A stretch of 64,000 nt of DNA from Triops longicaudatus (lineage: Eukaryota; Arthropoda; Branchiopoda; Notostraca; Triopsidae): positions 372,001 to 436,000 of the forward strand of contig JAGQDJ010000037.1 in assembly GCA_022885665.1 (NCBI GenBank), read 5' to 3'. The notes under the pieces were generated by a model that had not been told where the DNA came from, did no database searches, and was given only the letters and a program-made list of their open reading frames with translations. Position numbers and translations under genes: made by a program. Below are positions 35,201 through 47,966 of the stretch, piece by piece. Each line of letters starts with the position of its first letter. The first letter of the stretch is position 1.

Positions 35201-38200
35201 TATACAACGGGTTTATTAACCGTCATATACACAGCAAAACAGGTTCGACACTTGTCGCGTATATACTGCCCGCTGTCGGCGACAGAACTACAAAAAACGG
35301 AACTATGCTTTACAGTTTTAGAATACAGTATCTTTTATATAAGGTGTGTGTTACTTTCTTTCCTCTTGCAAGCCGAACACCCATATGTGCCTCGAGAAAC
35401 AGACTTTCTCCAGTTGTAAAAAATTGAAGAGCGTTCGCTTCCTTCCGTAGCGGCACGCTCTAGTCCACGTGGTTTGCTGACTAAAGCAAAACCGGATACT
35501 TTAAATACATGAAATAATGAAAATCGACTTTTTTGTTTTGCTCGTAAAATCGTTTCGTGTGTCAAAACAAGGTTCTGGTCTGGGCAATTGCTACAAAGAA
35601 AACTTAGCATTCTTGCCAAGAAGGAAAATTTGGTTCAAATAACTAGACATTGCTCAATCGCACAAAAGCAACTTTACAACGTTCCACTGTAACAAAATAA
35701 CAGAAAGATCCGACAGCTGTTGACCTGTTTCTTGTAGACGAAATTGGTAATAATTGGACACGAGACAATAGCATGCCTGCCGTAAAATATTATGAGTGCA
35801 AGTGTTACAACGCATCTTGAAACTGTAACGTGAAAACAAACAGCCTAGCACTGAATAATTTCCGAATGTCCTGAAATTCGCGTACTGTTTTATTTCTTTT
35901 TTTAAGGGTCTTATTTCTTTGACTGTTTTCCGAATTTTTGGCACACTTATGACTGCAAGATAAAGACCACTTTTTAACCTGTCAGTCAATGCAACAGTAA
36001 AGATGTAGAAAACAGGTCAAGGCACGAAATAGCCATGCAAGTAGCGTCTACTTACTAAAACCTGTAGCACAAAATAGTGCAGATTCTTTTTCTTGCTTAC
36101 CTGTTCGTGTCAGAGATTTATGAATTTTTGGAGAGGTGCAGTTGCAAGCCGACACGAGCAGACACGCACACTTGGATTTTGCAAACCGACTGAGTCGTAG
36201 TGATCCTGTTCTTTGTGTGCACAGTAAAACAATGAATTCTCATGATTTTCAAACAAGACACGAAACTTAAAAGCGTCTCGCTGCAGCTATTAACTTCCGT
36301 AATTCAAAAACAAGTCCCAGAGTAAGCGAACTTATATTGTAAAAGGAGTCAAGTCTAGGTCTGGGTAATGTCAACAAGTTGGCCACAAGGACTACGACCC
36401 AATTGGCATTTTCAGACAGACTTTTTTACGTGACACATCACTCGAATTCGCGGCGTTGCGCTTTAACCGGTCGGTGTCGATACATGAGAGATGGACGAAT
36501 GTCAATACCAACCAGGAATAGCCTTGGCACTACCGTAACTCGCTTAACGATATCTTGCGTTCCAGCAGTAATAATTGGCAAGCGACAACCGGTCAGACTG
36601 GTTTTTCGAATGTTTTGGGGGAAATTTTCCTCGGTTTAAATTCGCGAGTGACTTAGGAGTCTTTCAGAGTAAGAAGACACAGAGTAATCCTGACTAGATG
36701 TACAGTTCACTGGGATTCAATATACAACGAGACTGTTTGACAGCCAAGAACTATCTGAAGTTTGTATTGCCGCCGTCCTGCGCTTATGTAAGCTCTCAGT
36801 AATATGGAAGGGGGATAGTCAACTGAGAATGTGGGAACGCCCGAGTTGGAAACTGTTCTCCAAAGAATGGAGCCATACTTTTAGGACTGTTTACAAATGG
36901 AATTCTATTGTTATCGCCAGTAGCCTGATAAAACTGGGTACCTGTGCGCAAGCTGAGTGTGCCCTTCCTGTAAAAACGTGATCGCAGTTGCGGTACTGCA
37001 AAGTATTTAGCGGTGGAATAATTTCTAAAAATTGGAAAAGAGGCTAAATGCAGTATTTTAAGCTGCATCCTTATTACAGAAACAACAGGATACTAAGATT
37101 ATTGGAAACCTAAGACGTCTTAGTGGAATCAAATATCCGTTGAGCCGGGCGTCGTACTTAACGATCGCTTAATGACTCGTCAGTCTCAAACGCGAAATTC
37201 ATTTTTTTAATACCAAGGTCCAAGGCAAAAGTAGTTTATGGGATTATGAGTTGCAGTGAATGAAGCTAACGCAACGAAATGAATTACAGCACACTTGATA
37301 ACGGAACTGTAGTGCAATAACGATGCTCAATTGCAATAAAACTGCTACCAAACTTTCGCTAATATTCGTATGCACTCGTATAGCTTTAATTAAACTTTTT
37401 AAAAAATTAATTACTTGTGTTTTAACTAATTTTAATCGTAGACTTCCTAATGGTGAAAAAGGCAACCATACATCCGGGGAAGAAAGAGAAGGAAAAACTA
37501 CCGAGAGTATTCGTAATTAATCATTTTTCACTAAAGGAATTTTCCTTACCTGAGAAATGTCGTTGTTGCTGGGAAAATCTGTGAAAAGGTTGCCTTTTAT
37601 TGACAATTCGATATGAGTGAGATTCAAGTAGAGCGGCTTGCATTGCGTCTAACTGAAACATGGCGTGTAAGAACAGATGTGTTCTAATTAACCACCCTTT
37701 GAGCACGAAATAAGCTGGAATTGTCTGAACAATTCTTACATAAACCTTTGTTCTGAGTACGCTGTTTTCCCTAATCAGTAGTTCAATCAGCTGATCCTGC
37801 TTTACACTTGTAGGCTAATAATTGCCAATTTCCGCCTACGTCGAAAATTCGTCATGACAGAAGTCCCCAAATAACGCTCAAATTCTGCATTCGATCAAGC
37901 AAGTTTTCTTGATGTCATCCATAAATATTAGTTTTTGGGGGGATAATTTTACGTCAAGGATCACAAAATTTGAATAAGTCTTTTTTAAATTTCAATTTTC
38001 CGCAAAGTCTTCCAAATCACGTTCGACATAAAGCGCAGTGATTCCGAAACACTTCATACGTCTTTCAAGTCTTTTATGCCAAAATAGTTCTAAAATTTAT
38101 GCGTGTGACGGTATTGGTAAAGTCTGCAATTTTTGAGTCTCCAAAAATCTAAATAATATCGCGATTAGTAATCCGTTACTGGGATCAAGATCCGCAAATC

Positions 38201-38871
38201 CGTTCAGTGACATACGGATCAAATTTCAACTATATTTTCCCGGCAGAAACTTTCAGGCGAGAAGTCGGAGAACCCTGTGTGTTCCCCCTTCGGTCTCTAG
38301 ATAAGCACTTCCTATTAATCACTGAAGCTGTTTTTCACAGCCCGAAGAAACCTCTATCCCATGTTTACTATGTAGTCACTTTCGCTTACGTACAGATTGA
38401 CCCAACCTCTTTACTTGATTTTTAGCATTTCTACACTTTTATTCGTCTTTCATATTTAATTTTTTCACCTAAAGAAATACAGTTCTGAATAGTGTTAAGA
38501 CTGAATAACTTTACAAGAGTATGTCGCACTTCTCTTCCGTATTCGTGACGCACAAGGAATTTGCATGGAATTTCATTGCGCGGGAATCCTGCACGTGACG
38601 AACGCATAGCACTGCAAGTTCTGTGTACCTTCACTAGATGGCATATGCGTCTCTCTTGAGAAAGAAAAATATTGTCAAGCAACAAAATATGCTGTTGCCA
38701 CTGGTGGCAGCAGCAAATGCATTAGTTGGGATGTGTCAACTCTCTAGAGATCTCCCGAATATCTAGTTTGCCCGTGCATTTAGCTGTCCAAATGATCGGT
38801 GCCACCGAGTTCGGCTCCACTTCCTAAAAGTGGCTTGTGTCCTGTACCCGTGTCTATTTTGCTTTCCAAAA
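32204..38871. other. Gene-poor spacer (6.7 kb) between CD36-family gene and STIM
   Basis: The two genes diverge from this region, so it should contain both promoters. I find no open frame with protein-like composition, no RNA gene and no repeat shared with the rest of the window. A small perfect-arm hairpin (tgccac/gtggca) lies near 38694-38708. Distal regulatory DNA or a non-coding RNA is possible but not shown. Confidence 0.4.
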
Positions 38872-41800
38872 ATGTCACGCGTTCGATGGAAAATGGGTTT
38901 TTCCTGGTGCATCCTTTCCGTTTGTTTTGCCTTTGGTTGGCTCGTTCGCACGAATTTTTGCGCTGTTGGTGCGTCAGACCCGTCTCAAGACTTGCATAGT
39001 GTCCAGTCTCCTTTCGCTCTATCCAGTATCGATAGCCACCCCGCTCTCATCGCGGAATCCAACATTTTCCACGACAATATTTGGAACACCCTTGCTCAAG
39101 AAAACGGTGCGCGAGGTTTAACAGGAAAAAAAGGTTTAAACGTCGTTTAAATGCATAATCTACTACTTGCAAAGTTTCTGCCGCAGTTTCCTGCTTTCTG
39201 AATTTTTTTTTCCTTTTTTTCCTGCGTTAGAAACCCAACTCAAAACATTTTAGACATCGTTATCACATGATCTCTCTGAAAAAGAGAAAAAAAAGTAGTT
39301 TAAACGGATAGTCTGCGTCTTGCAAACTTTTGGTTTAAGCCTTCGTTAGTATGTTTCACATTTTTCTGCATTTGAAATCAACCTAAAACGTCTGAAGACG
39401 CCGTTATCACACGTTCACTGTAAAAGAAAGAAAAAAATTCCCCGTCGTCTCGTGGTTAGTTTTATATAGTAGGTCCGGCAATAAATCTGAATCTAGAACT
39501 GCATTGAGATAAGCACTTTGATAAGCTGCGATTTTGCTACTCTTGTGACACTCTTTTTTGTCCTTTATTTCTGTCTATTCTGTTCGCTAATGCATCCATT
39601 AACATTAACAGTACTTTGTTAAATATTTGTGTTCAATCTACTATATTCCAATTCGAGTTCATTGCAAAAATAGTTTATTTTACTAATTTTAGTCTATCTT
39701 AAATTTTCATATTAATATATTGAATTCGGATTGTCAAGAAACAGCACAAAAATCCTAATATGGTGTTATTATCATTGTCTTAGTTTATTGTATTGTTTCG
39801 GGTTAGTTTCTGTGATTTTAATTACAATCAACTCTGAGAATTATGTTTCTATTTATTGCAGCTGAATATTTATATTAACTGGATATGAAGTTGAATTTGT
39901 TTGTAATTAATTGTATTATTTGTAGCCGTCGGTCCGTATGCAGTTCGACATGTATCATCATCGCGTGGTATTGCCGTTCCGGCCCAAACAGCGACAGTCA
40001 CCACATGCAGTTCGGAAGACGTGTCTTGCTTTTGTTGGTTGGGCTCATCGGTGTCTGAGAAGGAATTGGCAAACTGTGAAGCCATCCGAGCCTTGCACGG
40101 GACTTTGGACGACGACGCGAACGGAAATATAGATCTAACCGAATCTGTTGATGTAAAGCGGACTTTTCTTCTTCGGTTTCCCTCTATAGTAGTTTAAACG
40201 TTCGTTTTACGAAGAGAATGCTAAGCTAAAGCGCGTGCTTTCAGTTGGACGAACAGATTACTAATGAAGGGCATATGGTAATCAACGAGGGTCGTTATCT
40301 GATGGGGACAATACCTTCGTGTCATTAAGTTAATTTTAGAAGGCGATTATCTTACGTATCGATTTTCTTTGATTTTTCGCAGTAAGGATAGTTTTTAAGT
40401 GTTGTAGTGTGATTTTGATATTCTAGGGAGTTCAAGGATCACGAGCCGTTTTCTCACGTGCCTGAGTGGAAGAAGCGGGTCGAGCATATTAAGCGATTTT
40501 AAACTGAACTAGGACCCGGAATTGGTGAAATAAGCTTTATAGAAGCAAGTTCGTCGGAAATTGCGCAATCAGACGTGTTTTCCGGTGAAATTGATTATCG
40601 TTCTGGGGAGTTTTTTACGTTGTTAAAGTTATTTTATTTTTTTAAATATATTTTTTTCTGGTAGGTGATTTTAGATAATGGGCCAAAACTGTTAACAATC
40701 ACTGTCTAAATAGTATTTTTTATTTAGTTTTTTATTTTTTTAGAAAAAGAAAGTTTGAAAGCAGACAACTAGCGTGCAGGTATAGCAACGATAAGTGATT
40801 TTCAGAGGCAGATTTTTTAGTTTGGTGAAGTAGTCTTTCCGCACTTCATATTAACCGGCTACTCCACCATCATTGAAGTCCTTTACCTGTTTTTGCTAAA
40901 ATCAGTGGAGCGAAAAGAGTTTTCGCACTAGATTTCATCGGCTATTTCGGTACTATTCTGGGGCACGAGATGTTGAAACGAGATTTAGTTTGAGCCATTG
41001 CGGTTTGTGCAGTTGGAATTTCGGCCACGTGACCTAGTTTTCAATCTCTTCGCAAGGTTTTGCCCTGTTTCTAGCGAAAGATAAAACCCTTTTTGTGTTT
41101 AGATGTGTCGTTACAATCTTAATCAGCACTTTTTCGTTTTAGTTCATCCGAGAGGAGCTTGAGATAAAAAATGGAGACGAACGTCGCCAGCAGCGATTTC
41201 ACAATGAAGATACGCAAGTGACGGCCAAGGAGTTATGGGAAGCTTGGGTCAAATCGGACGTACGATTTTTATTATTATTTTCTTCATGCAACTAACGTAG
41301 ACTTGTTCTTTAAGTGTAGAAATCAAATTAGACACTTTTTATATTTTTCCTGTTTTTAAAGGACGCAGGATTTTATTTAACGTATTGTAAATTGTATGTA
41401 TATGTTATACGGATGGAATAATAAGAGAATTAATATCTCGTTTAAACAGGTGCACAATTGGACCGTAGCGCAGTGTGTGGATTGGCTTACCTATTCCGTC
41501 CAGTTACCCCAGTATGCGCCTGCTTTCGTAGATCATGGAGTAGATGGAGCGACCTTGCCTAGGTGAAAGCTTTAGCTTACTCACCCACAAAACAAATTTT
41601 ATTTTCCATGAATTGTCTTTCTCGTGTAGGTTGACGGTTGTAAATATGTCATATCTGTCGTCAATTTTGGGTATTAAAGATCCGCACCATAAAAGGAAAA
41701 TATCGTTGAAAGCCACGGATGCGGTTCTTTTCGGGCCTCCGAAAGACGGCAACAATGCTGTGAAGGATGCTATTCTGATTGGATTATTACTGGCCGCGTT

Positions 41801-44800
41801 AAGTGGTTGTTATATAGCCTATTTTATTAACAAACGCTCCAAGAGACATTTAGAAAAATTGACACGAGATTTGGAAAGCTTAGCCACTGCCGAAAAAGCC
41901 TTAGAAGAGTTGCAAGTACGAATAACTTTAAAATACGTATAGCAGAACATAAAAAAAAGAAAGAAAAAAAAAAGAATAAATCATATCTTCATTATCTATG
42001 AGTATCAATGCCGTATAATCTTAGGCCCGCCTTAGTCGTGCTTTAGAAGAGCAAAACACCGCGACAGACGCCAATAGGATGGACCCTCGCGTTGTTGACA
42101 GTCATAGCTCGGACTCTGAATCTGGTTCGTCGCGTGCGCAGGAAGAAACCATTCGCCTTAAGGCAGAAATTGAAGTATTTTAATAGTTATTAATTAGTTT
42201 TACTTAATTATTTGTTTACATTTGACGACTAAATGTTTTTTTCCTCTAGGTACTACGATATGAATTGCAACAGATGCAAGGTGAGCTGGAAGACAGGTGC
42301 TGGAAAGGACCACCCGATCTACAACATTGGCTCCAGTTGACATACGAATTGGAAACAAAAGCGTACAATAAAAAGCGTCTGCAGGCTGAAAAACAGCTCG
42401 AACAGGCTAAAGAAGCCGTAAGTTTCCATAAAAATGATGTTTTAATACTTGATTTTCTACCTTTTGTCAATTTGAACGTTGTAAACCTATTACTGGTTTA
42501 TTTTCGTCTTATGTAAAGTTAATTTTCTTATTCAAAATACTTTCCAGTATTTTTATTGACTTTTATACCGTGCATTTATTTTTTTGTTTTATTTTAGTTA
42601 TTTACTCTAAGAAAAATATAATTTTGACTGATTACTTCGTGTTCCTGTTTTCAGTGCGAAAAGTTGGGAAAGCGAGGATCAAGTTTGTTTGGTGCCTTCG
42701 CGTCCACGCATGGAAGATCGATTGATGAGGTTGATAGAAGTATTATGGAAGCGAGGTAAACTGTGGTCCATGTCCTTAAAAGGAGACAATGTGTCTAAGC
42801 GATGTTTTTCTAGGTCAGCGTTGACGGAAGTCACGTTAGATTTACAAGAAAGAGCAAGTCGTTGGAAACAAATCGAATTGCTCTGCGGGTTTTCGATCAC
42901 CAACAACCCTGGTTTAAATCATTTAGAAATGCTTTTAAGAAGCGGTGTTGGTAGCCGTAGAGGATATGTGTATGTACCTTCAGCGGCAGGTACGGTTAAA
43001 AGATGTAGCTTCGTAAATATTTTTCTAATCTTTGTAACGTAAGTTATTAGTCCATATGAATTTTAGTAAGAATTAAGACAGAACAGACATCGAAACCTAC
43101 GTCAAATTTTTAGCCTTTTTGTTATTATATTTTATCATTTTTCACTTGTTATTTTTTAGCTTTTTTATAAGAATAACGCAAGTTTCTTATATTCCTATGG
43201 TTTATTATAGTTTTATTATCTATCGTCTATTTCGTTATTAAAAATTATCTATTTTTGAAATAGGTCTTAATGGCACACCAGGAGAGGAAGATGACGCTTC
43301 TTCGATCCATAACCCATCAGCAGGTAAACCAATCCGCGTTCGGACTGGCGGGCTTCCACATCGCAGGCTTAAGTTTCGCTTAAACGCTTGGTAGCATAAT
43401 TTTGTGTGGCTTTTAAGTGGCTTTGCTTGTGTCTTTTATTTCACCGCGTGTGTGCGCATGTATTTCGTAATTAAACAAGTAACTTATTCCGCATGAACGG
43501 TATGGGTTTTCGTATTACATGGGAAAGTTCAAAAATTTGGTACAAGAAAATAAGAAAGAAAAAAGTCCAGACAAAAAATCTCAGCTTCCTTTGATTGCTC
43601 TGGCGCTTTTGAAATGGGGCTTCTTTTGCCTTGCCTTCCGCCCTCGCAGTGAAGCACTTGGTCTCTACGTCCGCTCTGCTGTTTCTTACCTCGCCTGGGG
43701 GACTTGGTGGACCCACTCACAACCGTTATGGTGACATCACAGGAACGGAGGTACGATCCAGGAATTCGGCAACCGCCAGGAAAACCCTCGTTAAGCGAGA
43801 CAGCTCGTCTTCCTTGGAGTCAGCTGGGACATTGGCCAATGCCTTGGCTCTCGGTCAAATTCACGCTACTCATTTACCTTCCATGACAAATGGTATGTGT
43901 TTCACCCTCCATTGCCACCTGACAAACTGTCAATTCGAATGTATCTATTTTAATAAGTAGGCATTTAATTCGTATTTCTTTCTTGTCTGTTGTGTTCTGA
44001 GATTTTCTTGTGATCTATAATAATTTTATTTTAAAATATTTATTTAAGTATTACGTAAACTTATTTTAAAAAATAAGCATTGGATACATATTTTTTATTT
44101 TGTAATTTTTAGGTTTTATCATTTTCTATTTTGTAAACTCTTAGAAGAATTTTGACCGTTTTTAAGCTATTATATTGGTTTCGTGCTATAATTTTATCAA
44201 CGCAGTTTCAACTATAAGGTTGATTAAATAATTTTTGTTGTCAGGTTTTGCGGGGAGTAAGAAGTCGAAATCAAGCTCGCAGGTGCAACGACCAGTATCA
44301 CAACCTACCGAGCACCGTGATCATTACGAAAACGCACAAAATGAACTGGATCTGGATATCCCGTCGTTTCAAGTCAAACCTGTGACATCGATGCCACTTA
44401 CGAAATCGGTGTCCCTCAATCCGTCAGTTCCCAAGCCTTTACCTGCTAATTTGCTACGCCAGCCAGTACCGTCAGAGGCGTTGCCAAGTTTGTCGTCTTC
44501 CAGTTCTGCGTTATATAAGCCCAGTCCGACCTTATCGGAAAGGAACAAACGAGCAGCGGCGATCCAGAAGTCATATTCGCAAGAAACTGAGCCGTTGGAT
44601 CCCAAGGTTCGCGTAGGTTTCAAATTTCCCACTTATCGCTTAATTTTTTAGATTTTTTTTTTTTGTTATTATTGTCATTATGTATTGTTATTTGGTTCGT
44701 AGACCCTTGGGTAGGGTCCGAACGAGGGAGTAAATAGTGGCCACAATTTTATATATTATTATGAGAGAGAGATTTTGGTGTGCTTGAATTGACGTTTACA

Positions 44801-45061
44801 TTAATTTTCTAATTTGTGTAGTTGCCCGTTCGGAACTCGCAGTCGGAATCTGCGTTGGACGTCTCGCAAGTTCCGACAGTGCTGCCTGTGTTAGCGACGT
44901 CCGATCCACCGAAAGAAGATAATTTGAAAGAAGATCGGCATTTGGAAGAAACTTTGTCCATAAAATCGTCAGGAAGTTCCGATGAGCATAAGAAACCTAA
45001 GCGCAAAGTTTTTGGAAACTTATTTTCGAAAAGCCGGAAGCATAAGTTGGAAAAGTCATGA
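38872..45061 (+). CDS. STIM: Stromal interaction molecule (ER calcium sensor)
   Basis: Thirteen exons: 38872-39106 (or -39133), 39926-40152, 41143-41259, 41450-41562, 41630-41915, 42025-42174, 42250-42417, 42655-42755, 42814-42989, 43264-43323, 43650-43892, 44245-44606 and 44822-45061, giving about 825 residues. Order: signal peptide; luminal EF-hand with a full loop DDDANGNIDLTE (about 140-151); SAM domain (HNWTVAQCVDWLTYSVQLPQY); membrane helix (about 277-297); a coiled coil; the Orai-activating SOAR/CAD region (LQLTYELETKAYNKKRLQ, then RASRWKQIELLCGFSITNNPGL); a Ser/Pro-rich segment; and a lysine-rich tail (KKPKRKVFGNLFSKSRK) of the type that binds plasma-membrane phosphoinositides. STIM senses store depletion and opens Orai channels. 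Exon 1 has two in-phase donors, and exon 12 could end at 44606 or 44612. Confidence 0.93.
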
Positions 45062-45570
45062 TGTTTTTAATAAGTTTTTTGGTTGGTTTAAGAAAGCACA
45101 TCGAAACTCTTTTTTGACACATAACTTGTACAAAGCGTGACATTTCTGTGGTCTTCCGGATTTGTTCCTCGTCCTTGTACCGGCGATTATGACAATATTT
45201 GTTCATATTTTCTCCTGTTTTTTTATCTTGTGGTGAAATGTATAGCGTTGGTTTTGTGCAATCCCTTTTCACCTCCCGAAAAGCAAAAAATAATTGTTGT
45301 CTACTTAGCCCAGGCTACTGTACATGTTATAATAATAATTTTAATGAGGTTTACCTTATACTGGATTCTTACTTTACGTCGTCGTGTCATCTTTTGGCCT
45401 TTTGAAGAGCTCATAAATAATAACTGTGCATGTAGCAGTAAATTGTGTCCGTATGCATAGACGTCAAAATGAAACACCTGTAGGATTCGAGCCCATTCCC
45501 TTTCGAACCACCTGTGGAAACACCTGGTCAAACTTCCATAGAGAACCGAAGGAAGAAGAGAGTGAAAAAC
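45062..45570. other. Spacer between STIM and the CAP gene
   Basis: This 0.5-kb stretch holds the STIM 3' UTR and the CAP gene promoter. Short open frames here are not supported as genes. Confidence 0.4.
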
Positions 45571-46682
45571 ATGAAGAGTTGGGCTATTTTCGCAGGCTTT
45601 TGCCTTGTGCAGGTTTCAGCCTTCAATTATTGTGATTTAGGACGTGATCATACACTTTGCAAGTACAAGGTAAGAAATTTTATTTATTTAAAATGAAATT
45701 TCACGTATTTTAAGTTTCATGTATTTCAAGTTTGGATTTGTGATGAAGAATTTAATTGTAGATTAACCAGTATGGTTCTGCGTGCGAACACGTTTTTCCA
45801 GTACAATTCAACGATGAAGATAAGGCGAAGATTGTTTACTTGCATAACGATTTCAGACGCAGAATTGCTAAAGGCGAATCGCATATGAATTTACCTTCAG
45901 CTTCTAATATGCGTGCTATGGTAAATGGAAAATGAAGAGACATCAACCTTTTTTGTCTGCCTACGCATAACTTCATGTCTATTAACTCATAAATTACACA
46001 CAGGAATGTTATTTATTCATTTAGATTTTCTTTTAGGTTTGGGATGAAGAGTTGGCTACAATTGCCCAAGTTCACGTTCAACAATGCGTTTTTGACTCGG
46101 ACGAAAACCGGAGAGTTAGTAAGCTTTCACACCGAAATTTACATTATTCGATCTAACTTAGTATAGTTTACTCTTTAACGAACTTTTAAGATCGCTTCAA
46201 CGTCGGACAAAATATTGCAATTTCGCTAAGTCACACACCGAATACGAAGCCAGATTGGACATTTGCTATCCACTCTTGGGTTGAGGGAGAAAATAATGTC
46301 AACATTTCAGAAATTTTATCTTATAAGTAAGCTTATCACATATCTTGTTGCAGCTCATTTCGAATCGAGTTTAATTCGTAGGCCAAATCCGGACCCGTTG
46401 AAATTTGTTAAACAGTTTACGCAGTTTGTATGGGCGAAATCGTACACAGTGGGCTGCGGAATTGTGTCGTATCACGATAGAACGGTGATAGCGGAAGCGG
46501 CCTATACTTACAAAGTCCTCGTCGCTTGTAATTATGGTCCTGCTGGTAATAAACTCAAGGCCCCTGTTTATATTCCAGGGAAGCCTTGTACAAAGTGTCC
46601 GAAAGGTACGGTATGCGATGATGGTTTGTGTGTTGCTGAAATGAAGAACGATACAGAAAGTGTTGAGCGGAACGAATTGTAG
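45571..46682 (+). CDS. CAP/SCP-superfamily secreted protein (antigen 5 / venom allergen-like)
   Basis: Five exons: 45571-45669, 45762-45920, 46037-46118, 46191-46326 and 46382-46682, giving 258 residues. The signal peptide is MKSWAIFAGFCLVQVSA. The mature start, FNYCDLGRDHTLCKYK, is typical of arthropod antigen-5-like proteins. CAP-domain blocks: IVYLHNDFRRRIAKGE (first His about residue 61), VWDEELATIAQVHVQQC, NRFNVGQNIAI, a KQFTQFVWAKSYTVGCG block and VACNYGPAGN. The usual second His of the HxTQ motif is replaced (KQFTQ). A short C-terminal Cys cluster (KPCTKCPKGTVCDDGLC) follows. Such proteins are extracellular; many bind sterols or lipids. The superfamily name reflects homology and does not show that this one is a venom component. 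Confidence 0.9.
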
Positions 46683-46829
46683 ACTTGGCAGTAAACGCTG
46701 CTAAAATGTACGAATCCCTGTTTAGTTAAATCAAACTTTATGATTTACTTTCAAAAATACTATTAGGTATTTGTGTATTGGGGTGCGTGAAAAAGCACCA
46801 CGATTTTTTCACGAAAGAAAAGTGCTTAC

Positions 46830-46835
46830 AATAAA
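46830..46835 (+). terminator. Polyadenylation signal of the CAP gene
   Basis: AATAAA lies 148 bp after the CAP stop codon, a normal distance for a 3' UTR. No closer AATAAA was seen. Confidence 0.5.
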
Positions 46836-47354
46836 ATTTCTAGCGAATTAGTCGCGGTTGACAGCGACAAATCCACGATAGTAATTTTATGTCTTGCAAC
46901 AAAAGTTTGTTGTATTGGAACAATTATTATCGTACTTACTAATTTTACTGAAATTACAACAATTATGGTAATTCTGACGTAACCTAATTAACCGACATGT
47001 CTGCAATTTGGAAATTAAGGAATGCAAATTATCAGCCTCGACGAGAGGATTCCGAATCTGTAAGAATTATTGCGCTAGCCCTTCAAATAAGCGAGAAAAC
47101 TGAGCTTGAATATGAAATTATGCCCTGAGGGCGTCTCAGGAGCCAAAAATTTTGAAATCCTATAAGGAATAACATGGGAAAAAGTGCGATGCACGATACC
47201 AGCAGCATGCTTTTCGAGGTCTCGTTCACCCTTTCCTTTCCCGTATCCTGCTTCCCGTGGTACTCTTGACAATTCCATTTAATTGGGATATACCAAGTAC
47301 CATAGGAAGCAGGACAGGGCATAGTCGGTTTTTGTTTCATTTAAAAAACTGAAC

Positions 47355-47426
47355 CTCACACACGGGGACTCGAATCCACACCCTCGCGATCTCAAGTTCA
47401 GGACTTAGACCGCTTGGTCATAACAC
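47355..47426 (-). repeat. tRNA-like sequence, probable SINE head or tRNA pseudogene
   Basis: On the minus strand an A-box-like tgaccaagcgg and a B-box-like ggattcgagtcc are spaced as in a tRNA gene, over about 72 nt with no long variable arm. The acceptor and T stems pair poorly, so this is not a functional tRNA. The downstream minus-strand sequence (towards 47080) could be a SINE body. No second copy was found in the window. Confidence 0.4.
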
Positions 47427-47966
47427 TTACTATACAGATGCTTGTTTGAAATATAAGAGCTACAAGAGGTGTGTTACCAACGCAACTTATCAGGTGACAG
47501 CACTGTTCTTCGATTATTTCTAGACTTCTTTCTGTCAGGAAGTTTGTTCAAAATGAAATCTTACGCCTTATGGCCATTCTGACAGGTTTTGTTTCATTTT
47601 ATACAAGTATAGGAAATTAACCCATTATTATTTATTTTGATAACGTGTACGATTAAAATCACGTGCGTGATCCTTTCTCCAATTTTTTTTTTGCTGTTTT
47701 TCTTCCGACTCGTACTTTGGAGACTTTCTTCATTCGTACATTTCACTAGCTTGGGGATATATGAATTTGTATCTATCTTACAAACTTTCCACTCAGTGTT
47801 TACACAAAGCTACGGAAACAAAACCAAATTACAAAAAATAACAAAAGCGAATACACTATACCACGAACCACTCGTCCGACAAAAAGACATTAATGGATAG
47901 ATAATGGAGTAGACACTATATTGCGGAACACATTATTTTCCTCTGCATCCACAGCGGACTTGAAAA

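Larger units (their letters stand above)
46683..47966. other. Spacer between the CAP gene and the hAT element
   Basis: It contains the CAP 3' UTR and a tRNA-like/SINE-like sequence (47355-47426). No protein-coding gene is supported. Confidence 0.4.

Noticed and set aside
34869..35989. Cluster of 80-111-codon frames between the CD36-family gene and STIM
   Set aside because: Alternating strands and frames, no conserved blocks, no signal peptides and no acceptor/donor context.
47355..47426. Functional tRNA gene
   Set aside because: The A and B boxes are present, but the acceptor and T stems do not pair, and the anticodon stem is weak.
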